Shown piece after piece: positions 47,012 through 55,555 of a stretch of 64,000 nucleotides of DNA. Below the pieces are notes generated by a model that had not been told where the DNA came from, made no database searches, and was given only the letters and a program-made list of their open reading frames with translations. A program made the position numbers and the translations under genes. Source of the stretch: Deinococcus detaillensis (GTDB taxonomy: Bacteria; Deinococcota; Deinococci; Deinococcales; Deinococcaceae). The stretch is taken from the NCBI RefSeq assembly GCF_007280555.1, contig NZ_VKDB01000001.1, positions 310,001 to 374,000 on the forward strand, written 5' to 3'. Each line of letters begins with the position of its first letter. The stretch's first letter is position 1.

Positions 47012-47979
47012 GCCCGCTCCGAAAGCTGGGCTTGCGGGGCAGTTTGCTCCAGATCGTGAAACGACAGCACGCCGCTGATCTGGCCGTCCTCGCCAGTGAC
47101 GGCCACCGCTTCGGCCCGCTCGCGCAGCATCACGCTCAGGGCGCTTCGTGCGTCGAGCTGGGCGCTGACCTGCGGCAGGCCGGTGCCGTCGCCTGCGCGG
47201 GCCAGTGTTCCGGCCCGCACGCCGGCCAGTTGGCGCAGCAGCGCGTCGTCGCCCAGAAACTGCCGCACGAAGTCGCTGTTGGGGCGGCGCACCAAGTCGT
47301 CGGGCGTGCCGAACTGCGCCAGCGACCCGGCATTCAGCAGCGCCACCTTGTCGCCGAGTTTGAGCGCTTCGTCGATGTCGTGCGTCACCATCACGATGGT
47401 CTTTTTGAGGTTGTGCTGAATCTCGCGGAAGGCTTCTTGGAGCTTGTCGCGGGCCAGCGGATCGAGCGCTCCGAACGGCTCGTCCATCAGCATCACCGGG
47501 GGGTCAGCGGCCAGCGCCCTTGCGACGCCCACCCGCTGCTGCTGCCCGCCCGAAAGTTCGCTGGGGCGCTTGTCGGCAAATTGACCCGGCTCCAGCCCCA
47601 CCAGCGCCAAGAGTTCTCTCACTTTGGCGGCGGTTTGGCGTTTGGGCTGCCCCAGCAAGTCCGGCACCGTGGCCACGTTCTGGGCGACGCTCAGATGCGG
47701 AAAGAGGCCGATTTGCTGAATGACGTAGCCGATGCGGCGGCGCAGCGCTTCGGGCTTAAGACTCATGGCGTCTTGGCCTTCCAACAAGATTTTGCCCGCT
47801 GTCGGCTCGATCAGTCGGTTGATCATCCGCAGCGTGGTGGTTTTGCCGCAGCCCGACGGCCCCAGCAGCGCCGTAATCTCGCCGCTCGGAAAGACCATGC
47901 TGAGGTCTTTGACGGCGTAAAAGGGCTGGCCGGTCAGGGGGTCGTCGTAGCGCTTTTCCAGATGTTGCAGTTCAATCAT
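47008..47979 (-). CDS. Osmoprotectant ABC transporter ATP-binding protein
   Basis: 323 residues. Walker A LLGPSGCGKTTTL, signature LSGGQQQRVGVARAL, Walker B VMLMDEPFGALDP and the His loop VTHDIDEAL. The C-terminal 80 residues contain one CBS-like region (ALSVMLRERAEAVAVTGEDGQISGVLS), shorter than the tandem CBS pair that senses ionic strength in OpuA/OpuCA. Likely imports glycine betaine, carnitine or choline. Confidence 0.92.
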   Translation of the reverse strand: MIELQHLEKRYDDPLTGQPFYAVKDLSMVFPSGEITALLGPSGCGKTTTLRMINRLIEPTAGKILLEGQDAMSLKPEALRRRIGYVIQQIGLFPHLSVAQNVATVPDLLGQPKRQTAAKVRELLALVGLEPGQFADKRPSELSGGQQQRVGVARALAADPPVMLMDEPFGALDPLARDKLQEAFREIQHNLKKTIVMVTHDIDEALKLGDKVALLNAGSLAQFGTPDDLVRRPNSDFVRQFLGDDALLRQLAGVRAGTLARAGDGTGLPQVSAQLDARSALSVMLRERAEAVAVTGEDGQISGVLSFHDLEQTAPQAQLSERA

Positions 47980-48036
47980 GGTTCTCCATGCGGGCGGGCG
48001 TGAGGGGTGAAGCGGACACGCCTGTGTGTATCTCCT

Positions 48037-49242
48037 TCACGCTCGCCCCAGCCGCTGACCCAAAAACGTTTCCAGCCCGCGCAGGCCAGTGTCCAGCACG
48101 ATGGCCAGCAGGGCGGCGGGCAGTGCGCCGAGCAAGATGAGATCGGCGGCTCCACTTTGCAGACCGCTGAAAATAAAGTAGCCCAGCCCGCCCGCGCCGA
48201 TCAGTTGCGCCACGCTCGCCACGCCGACCAGCATCACGGCGGCTTGCCGAATGCCGCTGAGCCACACCGGCAGCGCCAGCGGCAGTTGCACGCGCCAAAA
48301 GCGCTGATTGTCGGTCATGCCCATGCCGCGTGCCGCGTCGAGCACCCCCGGCAGCACGCCGCGCAGAGACACCACGCCGTTACGCAGAACCGGCAGCAGT
48401 GCGTACAAGGTCATGGCGGTCAGCGCCGGAGCCAGCCCGATGCCGCTGATCCCCAGACTTCTCAGCGCGGGCACGGCGTTGGCCAGTGCCGAGAGCGGGG
48501 CGATCAGCAGGCCCAGCAGCGCCAAGCTCGGCACGGTTTGCACGCCGCCCGCCAGTCCCAGCACCACGCCCGATACCCGGACGCTGCGCGAGGCCCAGAC
48601 GGCCAGCGGAGCGCCGATTAGGGTGGCCAGGCCCAGCGCCACCAAAATCAAATACAGGTGCCGCCCGAGTTCCTGTAAAAAGCGGTTGTGCTGCACGGTG
48701 TATTCGGCCACCACCGACCAACTGGCAAAATGTCCTGTGAGCGCCATCACCAGCACGGCGGGCAGCCACAGCCACGCCAGAAGCAGCCCCGCGCCGCCCA
48801 TCCAGCGCCCCACCAATCTGGCGGCGTACACCGAAATGCCTGCTCCGAGCAGCCACAGCCACAAGCCGCTGCTGGCGCTGGCCCGCGCAAACTCGGCCTG
48901 GCCGCTGAGCGCCGCACCCGTGCGCGACCCCAACCACCACGCGCCCACACTCAGCGCGAGGCTGGCCAACAGGGGTACAGCCCTCGGTAAGAATCGGCCT
49001 GCCAAGGGCACGGCCAGCGCCAGCACCAGGCCCACGACAATGTCCAGCGCAGGCAAGCGCAGCACCTCGCCCGCCGCCAAACGGTTGGGGCGCAGCAAGA
49101 CCCACGGCAGCCAGCACGCCGCCAGCATCGGCACGGCTGCCAGCCACAGCGCCGCCATCAGATCGGCTGGCAGCCCAAGAACAGACGAAGGGGCAGGGGA
49201 GACGCGCTCTCCCACTGCCCCTGCTGAAGGCCCGGCGTTCAA
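48037..49242 (-). CDS. Osmoprotectant ABC transporter permease (large)
   Basis: 401 residues. The C-terminal half is a BPD permease domain with MGMTDNQRFWRVQLPLALPVWLSGIRQAAV (in part); the N-terminal 180 residues add several membrane spans not found in the smaller partner. It lies 57 bp before the ATPase gene. Two unequal permeases with one ATPase and one binding protein match the OpuC layout. Confidence 0.88.
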   Translation of the reverse strand: MNAGPSAGAVGERVSPAPSSVLGLPADLMAALWLAAVPMLAACWLPWVLLRPNRLAAGEVLRLPALDIVVGLVLALAVPLAGRFLPRAVPLLASLALSVGAWWLGSRTGAALSGQAEFARASASSGLWLWLLGAGISVYAARLVGRWMGGAGLLLAWLWLPAVLVMALTGHFASWSVVAEYTVQHNRFLQELGRHLYLILVALGLATLIGAPLAVWASRSVRVSGVVLGLAGGVQTVPSLALLGLLIAPLSALANAVPALRSLGISGIGLAPALTAMTLYALLPVLRNGVVSLRGVLPGVLDAARGMGMTDNQRFWRVQLPLALPVWLSGIRQAAVMLVGVASVAQLIGAGGLGYFIFSGLQSGAADLILLGALPAALLAIVLDTGLRGLETFLGQRLGRA

Positions 49243-49291
49243 CGGATTAACTCCGTGTAGACGCGGGCAATCAACTTCAGATCGAGTTTCA

Positions 49292-50224
49292 TTACTTGAT
49301 CAAGTTCTTGGATTTGAGATAAGCGCTGGCCACGTCCTGAGCGCTGCGGCCTTGCAGGGCCACTTCGCCGTTGAGCTTTTGCAAAGTGGGCTGGTCAATG
49401 CTGGCAAAAGCTTTGTTGAGGATGTCGGCAATTTGCGGATTGGCCTTGAGGATGTCCGTGCGGATGGTGGGCGCGGGCTGGTAGACCGCCTGAGCGCCCT
49501 TGGGATCGGTCAGGGCCACCAGATTCAGGGCGCTGAGGGTGCCGTCGGTGCCGTAGGCCATCGCCGCGTTCACGCCGTTGGTGCCGCTGGACGCCGCTTG
49601 CTGGGCCTGGGGCGGGGTGGCTCCGGCCAGCACCAGTTTTTGATCGGCGCTGAGCTTGAAGCCGTAGACGCTCTCAAACATCGGCATGGTGTCGGGGCGG
49701 TTAAAGTATTCGGGGCTGCCCGCGATCTTGAAGCTGCCGCCGCCTTTGAGGTAGCGGGCGAGGTCGGCTACGCTCTTCATTTTGTTGTCGGCGGCCAGCT
49801 TTTGCGGCACGGCAATCACCCAGGTGTTGTTGACCTTGGCGGGCTTGAGCCAGGTGACGCCGTTTTTGGCGTCCAGCTTCTTGGCGAGGTTGTAGATGGT
49901 GCCGGAGTTGCCGGCCTGCTTGGAGCCAATTTTGGCGTCGGGAAACAGGTAGACGGCGTTGCCGGTGTACTCGGGGTATACGTCAATTTCGCCGGCCATG
50001 ATGGCCTTGCGGTTGACGCCGGTATCGCCCAGCGCGGTTTTGTCGGTGACTTCGAGGCCCGCATTTTTGAGGGTCAGGTAGATGATCTGGCCTAAAATCT
50101 GCGCTTCGGGGTCGAGTTTTCCGCCGACCACGATAGGTTTGGCGGCGGCGCTGCTGAGCAGGCCAGAGAGCGAAAGAACCAAAACACTGCCGATCAATTT
50201 ACGCTGAGAAGCTTGAATCTTCAT
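49292..50224 (-). CDS. Osmoprotectant-binding protein of ABC transporter
   Basis: 310 residues. Signal peptide (about 1-28), then the OpuAC domain with VVGGKLDPEAQILGQIIYL, GDTGVNRKAIMAGEIDVYPEYTGNA (in part) and aromatic residues for quaternary-amine binding. No lipobox Cys is visible in the signal region, so it may be periplasmic, or held by the signal anchor. First gene of the operon, with a GGAGGT ribosome site. Confidence 0.92.
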   Translation of the reverse strand: MKIQASQRKLIGSVLVLSLSGLLSSAAAKPIVVGGKLDPEAQILGQIIYLTLKNAGLEVTDKTALGDTGVNRKAIMAGEIDVYPEYTGNAVYLFPDAKIGSKQAGNSGTIYNLAKKLDAKNGVTWLKPAKVNNTWVIAVPQKLAADNKMKSVADLARYLKGGGSFKIAGSPEYFNRPDTMPMFESVYGFKLSADQKLVLAGATPPQAQQAASSGTNGVNAAMAYGTDGTLSALNLVALTDPKGAQAVYQPAPTIRTDILKANPQIADILNKAFASIDQPTLQKLNGEVALQGRSAQDVASAYLKSKNLIK

Positions 50225-50500
50225 GGGGAGACCTCCAAATCAGGGACTGCACACTTCAGCTCGTAAAGGAGCAGGACGGCTGACTTTATACAGCCTGCAG
50301 CGTGGCCGTTGTGTGACTTATCTTTAAGTTGTGGGCTGTGCCTAGTTTACGGCAAAACCACTTTACTCCCGACTGGAACGCCATGTTGCTCAATTCTGCT
50401 TAGCTTCAGCATAAGAATCTCAAAGGAATGCATAAAAGTTAAATGAGTGCGCTCTCTGCTTCATTTCTCCGTTGGACTTTTGTGGCGGCCTCTCCATGCA
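50225..50500 (-). promoter_or_regulatory. Leader and promoter region of the osmoprotectant operon
   Basis: On the minus strand TATAAA (complement of 50285-50290) lies about 60 nt before the ATG inside the inverted repeat GGCTG-N8-CAGCC (50278-50295), an arrangement suited to a repressor. Further upstream is AT-richer sequence with no gene. Confidence 0.45.
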
Positions 50501-50502
50501 AA

Positions 50503-50538
50503 AAGCCGCCGCTTCCTCAACAGGCAAAGCGGCGGCTT
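50503..50538 (-). terminator. Terminator of hup
   Basis: AAGCCGCCGCTT (50503-50514) and AAGCGGCGGCTT (50527-50538) form a perfect 12-bp stem, with T residues on the minus strand just after it. Confidence 0.85.
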
Positions 50539-50557
50539 AAGTGGGTGGGCGCTCTGG

Positions 50558-50920
50558 TTAGAGGTTGCCCTTGAGGGTGCTGGCGACTTTGAAGCGCACC
50601 TTTTTGCCGGCGGGAATGGTGATCTTCTCGCTGGTGCCGGGGCGCACGCCTTGACGGGCGGCGGTTTTGGCCACGCTGAAGGTGCCGAGGCCGGGTAAAC
50701 CGACGCTCTTGCCTTCTTTGAGTGCTTCGACCACGACATCGAGCATGACGGCCACGGACTCGCCGGCCTGCTTTTTGTTGAGGCTGGTGCGGTCAGCGAC
50801 CATATCGATGATCTGGGTCTTGGCAATCTTTTCGCTGGTCTCGGCAGCAGCCTTGACAGGTGCTGGTGGTGCTTTGGCAGCGGGCGCAGGTTTGGCCGCC
50901 GCTTTGGTACTTTTAGCCAT
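50558..50920 (-). CDS. hup: HU-family nucleoid protein with Ala/Lys/Pro tail
   Basis: 120 residues. Normal HU core ([56 protein letters not shown]) preceded by a 30-residue basic, Ala/Pro-rich extension ([20 protein letters not shown]). Such tails are known from Deinococcus HU and resemble histone H1-type tails. Binds and bends DNA in the nucleoid. GGAGGT site before ATG 50920; own terminator. Confidence 0.94.
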   Translation of the reverse strand: MAKSTKAAAKPAPAAKAPPAPVKAAAETSEKIAKTQIIDMVADRTSLNKKQAGESVAVMLDVVVEALKEGKSVGLPGLGTFSVAKTAARQGVRPGTSEKITIPAGKKVRFKVASTLKGNL

Positions 50921-51132
50921 GGAAGACCTCCAAAAGTGAAGTTTGAGCAGGTTGTCGGCTCGGAACAGACACTAACACACATTTGGGAGTTTGTGAACGT
51001 CCCCGAAGCCCTCTAGCAGCGTCTTGAGCGTTCTTGGGCGCTGTTCCTGAGAGGACGAAACGCCGCCAAAATCGGAAAAACAGCGTTCCGGACGGCTTTT
51101 TGTGATGAGTGAGTTATGTGAAAAGAGTTAAT

Positions 51133-51918
51133 TTATGTCTGGGCTGAAGTTGTGGCCGTCAAGCGCACCACCCGCACACGGGCGCTCAGGGCGTCGTATG
51201 TCCACAGCCGATTGGCCAGGGTGTCCGGTTGCCCGGTCAGCACCTTGAGGGCTTCCATGGCCATCACGCCGCCGATCACGCCTAACAGCGGCCCCATTAC
51301 CCCGATCTCGTCGCAGGACTCGGCTCCGTCTGGGGTGGGAAAGACTTGGCGCAGCCCAAAAGTGGGGCCAAAGACACTGACCATGCCCTCCAAGCCGCCC
51401 GCCGCGCCCCAGACCCACGGCAGCCCGGCGGCGGTGCATAGGTCGTGGACGAGGTAGCGGGTGACGAAATTGTCGCTGGCATCGATGACCAGATCAATGC
51501 CGCTCAGGAGTGCCGGGGCATTGTCTTGGCTCAGCGCGGCGCAGCTTTCGACCCTGACATACGGATTGACCTGCTGGGCGCGGGCGGCGGCGAGCTGGGC
51601 TTTGCTTTTGCCCACGTCCAGGGTGGTAAAGAGTGTTTGGCGCTGCAAATTGCTCAGCCCCACCGTGTCGCCGTCGGAGATCCGCAACGCGCCCACGCCC
51701 GCGCCTGCCAGGTAAGCGATAACGGGGCAGCCCAGCCCGCCCGCGCCGATGACCAGCACATGGGCGGCTTTGAGGTGCTCTTGCTGGCTGGCAAATTCGG
51801 GCAGCAGCAGCTGACGTCCGTAGCGCCGCAGTTCGGTGCGGGTCAGTGCATTGGGGGTCGGGGCGCTGGGGGCCGGGTCGCTGCCGTAAACCGGGAGGGG
51901 AGAGGGCGGCGCAGTCAT
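51133..51918 (-). CDS. ThiF/MoeB-family adenylyltransferase lacking zinc cysteines
   Basis: 261 residues. E1-like nucleotide fold: RYGRQLLLPEFASQQEHL, VLVIGAGGLGCPVIAYLAGAGVG, SNLQRQTLF, DASDNFVTRYLV and SCDEIGVMGPLLGVIGGVMAMEALK. These enzymes adenylate the C-terminus of ThiS, MoaD or similar sulfur carriers. The two CxxC zinc pairs of MoeB/ThiF are absent: only the single Cys before DEIGVMGP remains. Start ATG 51918. Other moa/thi genes are not adjacent. Confidence 0.85.
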   Translation of the reverse strand: MTAPPSPLPVYGSDPAPSAPTPNALTRTELRRYGRQLLLPEFASQQEHLKAAHVLVIGAGGLGCPVIAYLAGAGVGALRISDGDTVGLSNLQRQTLFTTLDVGKSKAQLAAARAQQVNPYVRVESCAALSQDNAPALLSGIDLVIDASDNFVTRYLVHDLCTAAGLPWVWGAAGGLEGMVSVFGPTFGLRQVFPTPDGAESCDEIGVMGPLLGVIGGVMAMEALKVLTGQPDTLANRLWTYDALSARVRVVRLTATTSAQT

Positions 51919-52008
51919 GCTGAGTAGTCTGGCGCTTGGCACCGGCGCTTTACTGTGCCGCTTGAACGGTAGGGGTAACTTGAACGGCCCGGCCCGTATG
52001 ATGATGCG

Positions 52009-52446
52009 GTGATGAGTGATCAAATCGCCCAAGCCCTTCTCGTTCTCGACGCGCAGCGCGGCGACCACCAAGCGCTAGAAGACGCCGATCCCCGCGCCGC
52101 CGACGCCCGCTTGGGGATTTGGCGCAGGGCCGTGACGCAGGCCCGCGCGGGCAGCGTGCTTGTGGTGTTTTTGCAGCGCGACGGAGCAGTGGGCAGCGAC
52201 CACGAGCCGCTGACACGCGGCTGGACGCTGCACCCCGATTTCCGCGTGGAGGAGCGCGACGTGCTGCTACGGGTGGATAACGACGACGCCTTTGCGGGCA
52301 GTCCCTTGATTCTCGAACTCCGCAGCCGGGGTGTGAGCCGCCTGAGCGTGCTGGCGCTACCGGGCAGCGCCGCCGAAGCAGCCACCCAGCAAGGAGCGCA
52401 GCAAGCAGGCTTTGCGGTGAGCCGCTGGCCAAAGGAAGGTCAATGA
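52009..52446 (+). CDS. Isochorismatase-like fold protein without catalytic Cys
   Basis: 145 residues. The fold order is that of cysteine hydrolases: ALLVLDAQRGD, VLVVFLQRDGAVGSDH, GWTLHPDFRVEERDVLLRVDNDDAFAGSPL (in part), SVLALPGSAAEAATQQGAQQAGF. The Asp is kept, the catalytic Lys region reads LLRV, and the usual GvxTdxCV becomes LPGSAAEAAT, so the nucleophile is gone. GTG 52009 (or ATG 52012) follows TATGAT (51997-52002). Its stop overlaps the ATG of the M42 peptidase. Confidence 0.7.
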   Translation: MMSDQIAQALLVLDAQRGDHQALEDADPRAADARLGIWRRAVTQARAGSVLVVFLQRDGAVGSDHEPLTRGWTLHPDFRVEERDVLLRVDNDDAFAGSPLILELRSRGVSRLSVLALPGSAAEAATQQGAQQAGFAVSRWPKEGQ

Positions 52447-53468
52447 TGAGCAGCGAGCTTAGCGATTTCTTGCTTCAATTACTCAATACCCCCAGTCCGA
52501 CTGGCATGACCGAGCAAGCCGTGAGTTTAATTGAAGCGGAAGTGATGGCGCTCGGCGTAGAAACGTGCCGCAGCCGCAAAGGTGGACTGTCTTGGACGCT
52601 GCCTGGTACGGACTCCGGCGCGGGGCATCTGGCCCTCAGCGCTCACGCGGATACCCTCGGCGCGATGGTCAAAGCGGTTTTACCCAATGGGCGGCTGCGC
52701 CTGACCCAGCTCGGCGGCTACGACTGGGCCAGCATCGAGGGCGAGTATGTGACGGTTCACGGCCAAGACGGTGTCAGCGTCACCGGCACGGTGGTCAACG
52801 ACTTCCAGAGCTTTCACGTATTTGCGCCGCAACTGCGCGAACTGCGCCGCAGCGGCGATAACTTGGAAGTGCGGCTGGACGCGTACACCTCCAGCAGCCA
52901 AGAAACCCGCGCTCTGGGCTTAGAGGTGGGCGACTTTGTCAGCTTTGAGCCCCGCGCCGTGCTGACACCGGCGGGCTATCTCAAGAGCCGTCACATTGAC
53001 AACAAAGCCAGCGTGGCCATTTTGCTGGAGGTGACCCGGCAGCTTCTCAAAACCCCCGCGCCGATGACGGTGGGCTGCTTTATCACCACCTACGAGGAAG
53101 TCGGGCACGGAGCAGCTCCGGGCTTTGGTGAGGCCAGCGAAGTGATCGCGCTGGATATGGCGGCCGTCGGGCGCGGGCAGACGAGCAGCGAACATCACGT
53201 GACGCTGTGCGTCAAAGACAGTAGCGGCCCTTATGATCACGCACTCGGCAACCGCCTGCGCCGGGCGGCTCAGACTGCCGGAATTGACCTCAAAGTGGAC
53301 ATCTACCCGTACTACTCCTCGGACGCCAGCGCGGCCTGGGGAGCCGGACACGACCTGCCCGCCGCGCTGATCGGCCCCGGCGTGGACGCCAGCCACGCCT
53401 ACGAGCGCACCCACTTGGACGCGCTGGAGGCGACTGTGGCGCTGGTCTTGGCGTACTGTCATGCCTAA
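52443..53468 (+). CDS. M42-family aminopeptidase / glutamyl aminopeptidase-like
   Basis: 341 residues. Metal ligands are seen in LALSAHADTLGAMVK, RHIDNKASVAILLEV, the catalytic Glu pair in ITTYEEVGHGA, VIALDMA and the final GVDASHAYERTHLDAL. Typical of M42 tetrahedral peptidases (FrvX, PepA-like) that trim peptides in the cytoplasm. Translationally coupled to the upstream isochorismatase-like gene. Confidence 0.9.
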   Translation: MMSSELSDFLLQLLNTPSPTGMTEQAVSLIEAEVMALGVETCRSRKGGLSWTLPGTDSGAGHLALSAHADTLGAMVKAVLPNGRLRLTQLGGYDWASIEGEYVTVHGQDGVSVTGTVVNDFQSFHVFAPQLRELRRSGDNLEVRLDAYTSSSQETRALGLEVGDFVSFEPRAVLTPAGYLKSRHIDNKASVAILLEVTRQLLKTPAPMTVGCFITTYEEVGHGAAPGFGEASEVIALDMAAVGRGQTSSEHHVTLCVKDSSGPYDHALGNRLRRAAQTAGIDLKVDIYPYYSSDASAAWGAGHDLPAALIGPGVDASHAYERTHLDALEATVALVLAYCHA

Positions 53469-53485
53469 GGACTAGGCTAGAGGAC

Positions 53486-54721
53486 ATGACCAGTCCTGAA
53501 GTTCAACCTGAGCTGCGGCCTGCCCTCGTCGACGTGCAAGCCGTGTATTCGCGGGCGGCGCTGCGCGATCCTTACCCACTTTACGAACGTGCCCGCAGTC
53601 ACGGCGAGGTCGTGCCGATACCGGAATGGAACGCGGTGGCGATTTTCGGCCACGAGGAAGTCTCTGCGGTGCTGCGCTCGCCCGCCGCGCTCTCGGGGCA
53701 ATTGATGGCGGTGGAAGCCAACGCCGCTGCCCAAGGCCAGGTCAGCGAGGCTATGCAGTTGCTCAGGCCGATGATGCTCTTTCACAACGGCCCCTCGCAC
53801 GCCCGCCTGCGCGGATTGGTGAGCGCCGCCTTTACGCCCCGCGTGGTGGCCGAGCAAGAAGAATTGGTGCGCGGTCTGGTACGCGAGATTTTGACGGCGC
53901 ATCAGGGCGCTCCCTTTGACCTCGTCGACAAGCTGGCCGTGCCGCTGCCGGTGGCGGTCATTGCCGGAATGCTGGGCTTGTCCAAAGACGACGAGCAGCA
54001 ATTCCGAATCTGGACGCAGAGCGTGGCCGAGCTGCTGGGCGGTATCGACACCACCCCCGAACTGCTGGCCCGTATCGAGGCAGACGCCCGCGAGATGCGC
54101 TCCTACTTCCGCAGCCTCGCTGACGATCTCCGTGCCAAACCGCAACCGGGCCTCCTGAGCGCCCTCGCCGCCGCCGAAGACGAGGAAGGCCGCCTGAGTA
54201 GCGACGAACTGCTGGCCAACGCGGTGCTGCTGCTGGCCGCCGGGCACGAAACCACCAGCAACCTGATCGGGCGCGGGGTGCTGGCGCTGCTCCAGCAAGA
54301 AGGTGCGTGGGCTGAGTTGGCCGCTTTACCGGAACTCGGCAACACGCAAGCCGACGAACTGCTGCGCTTTACCAGTCCGGTGCAGCTGACGGGCCGCGTG
54401 CTGGGAGCGCCGCTGGAGATCGCTGGGCAGAGCTACACCGCCGGAACCCACACCATGCTGCTGCTGGCCGCCGCCAACCGCGATTCGCGCACCTTTGCCG
54501 ACCCTGACCGCATCGATTTGACGCGGGCCAACGCGGGGCGGCATCTGGCCTTTGCCAGCGGGCCGCACTACTGCCTCGGCGCGAGCCTCGCCCGGCTGGA
54601 AACGCGGGTGGTGTTCGGTGAGTTGGCCCGCTACCCGCAGATGCGCGTGCTGGAAGACAAGCCGCAGTACCGCCCCAACATCGTGCTGCGCGGCTTGAGC
54701 AAGCTGATGGTGGAGCTTTAG
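53486..54721 (+). CDS. Cytochrome P450
   Basis: 411 residues, soluble class I bacterial P450. I-helix oxygen motif LAAGHETTSNLIG, the K-helix ADELLRFTSPVQL (an ExxR equivalent), and the heme loop FASGPHYCLGASLARLE with ligand Cys363. Resembles CYP107/CYP109-type enzymes; substrate unknown. No redox partner is adjacent; the 7Fe ferredoxin at 44684 is a distant candidate. Confidence 0.93.
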   Translation: MTSPEVQPELRPALVDVQAVYSRAALRDPYPLYERARSHGEVVPIPEWNAVAIFGHEEVSAVLRSPAALSGQLMAVEANAAAQGQVSEAMQLLRPMMLFHNGPSHARLRGLVSAAFTPRVVAEQEELVRGLVREILTAHQGAPFDLVDKLAVPLPVAVIAGMLGLSKDDEQQFRIWTQSVAELLGGIDTTPELLARIEADAREMRSYFRSLADDLRAKPQPGLLSALAAAEDEEGRLSSDELLANAVLLLAAGHETTSNLIGRGVLALLQQEGAWAELAALPELGNTQADELLRFTSPVQLTGRVLGAPLEIAGQSYTAGTHTMLLLAAANRDSRTFADPDRIDLTRANAGRHLAFASGPHYCLGASLARLETRVVFGELARYPQMRVLEDKPQYRPNIVLRGLSKLMVEL

Positions 54722-55015
54722 GGATTGAGTTTGGAGAAAAGGATCACTCGCGCTCCCGGCCCAGCTTGCGGAATTTGACATTCTTCTGCGCTTAGGCCAG
54801 CGTGTCGCGCTTCACGGGTATCTTCAATTCTTGCACGGAAGGCATTGCAGCGCCGAACACAGCCGCATCTCACTTTCTGATCACTTGCTTAGTACTGGCT
54901 CAGGGTCAGTTGAACGCCCAGCCCGTCTTTCTCAGGTGGGCAAAGGCTCAGTCCCCGACAATGAAAAGGCAAAGCGCCCGTCACCAGATCAGACGCGGCG
55001 CAAGGAGAATCCACC
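54722..55015. other. Intergenic region without recognised features
   Basis: 294 bp between the P450 and DUF2383 genes. A TTGACA occurs near 54776 but no well-spaced -10 follows. I see no conserved reading frame or RNA structure. Confidence 0.5.
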
Positions 55016-55477
55016 ATGACCATGACCAACGATCAAGTGAACGACAAACTGCAATACCTTCTCGGCACGCTGCGCGACGGCGAAAAGGGCTTTAACGAAG
55101 CCGCTGAACATGCCCACGAAGCCAGCCTCAAGCAACTGTTTCAGACCCGCAGTGCCCAGCGCTCCGAGATGATCAGCGCCATCGAAACCCACCTGATGCA
55201 GGGCGGCGAAAAGCCCAAGTCGGGCGGCAGCGTGGTCGCCGCGCTTCACCGCACTTGGATCAACGTGCGTGACGCCGTGACCGGCAAGGACGACACTTCG
55301 GTGATTGCCGAGACCGTGCGCGGTGAGGACGCCGCCATCAGCAACTACCAAGACGTGCTCAAAGAAACCGAGCTACCCAGCGAAGTGCGCTCGCTCGTCG
55401 AAGGCCAGTACGCTCAGATTCAGTCCAGCGACGCCGAGCTGAAGGCTCTCAAGCAGCAGTACGAAGCCAAGAGCTGA
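55016..55477 (+). CDS. PA2169-type four-helix bundle protein (DUF2383)
   Basis: 153 residues, all helical. DKLQYLLGTLRDGEKGFNEAAEHA, LKQLFQTRSAQRSEMISAIETHL and GEDAAISNYQDVLKE match the ferritin-like DUF2383 family, often stress-induced in other bacteria; activity unknown. AAGGAG site before ATG 55016, strong terminator after. Confidence 0.88.
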   Translation: MTMTNDQVNDKLQYLLGTLRDGEKGFNEAAEHAHEASLKQLFQTRSAQRSEMISAIETHLMQGGEKPKSGGSVVAALHRTWINVRDAVTGKDDTSVIAETVRGEDAAISNYQDVLKETELPSEVRSLVEGQYAQIQSSDAELKALKQQYEAKS

Positions 55478-55504
55478 TTTTACAGCCTCTTAAATAAACA
55501 ACAA

Positions 55505-55540
55505 AACGCCGCGCCTCCTGACTGGGGCGCGGCGTTTTTT
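55505..55540 (+). terminator. Terminator of the DUF2383 gene
   Basis: AACGCCGCGCC (55505-55515) and GGCGCGGCGTT (55526-55536), perfect 11-bp stem, then T residues to 55540. It lies just before the 3' end of the M29 peptidase gene and may serve both. Confidence 0.9.
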
Positions 55541-55555
55541 GCTAATTCAAATAAA

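Noticed and set aside
52009..54721. Pseudoenzyme, peptidase and P450 as a biosynthetic cluster
   Set aside because: The P450 has its own -10 region, and no synthetase, carrier protein or transporter is nearby.
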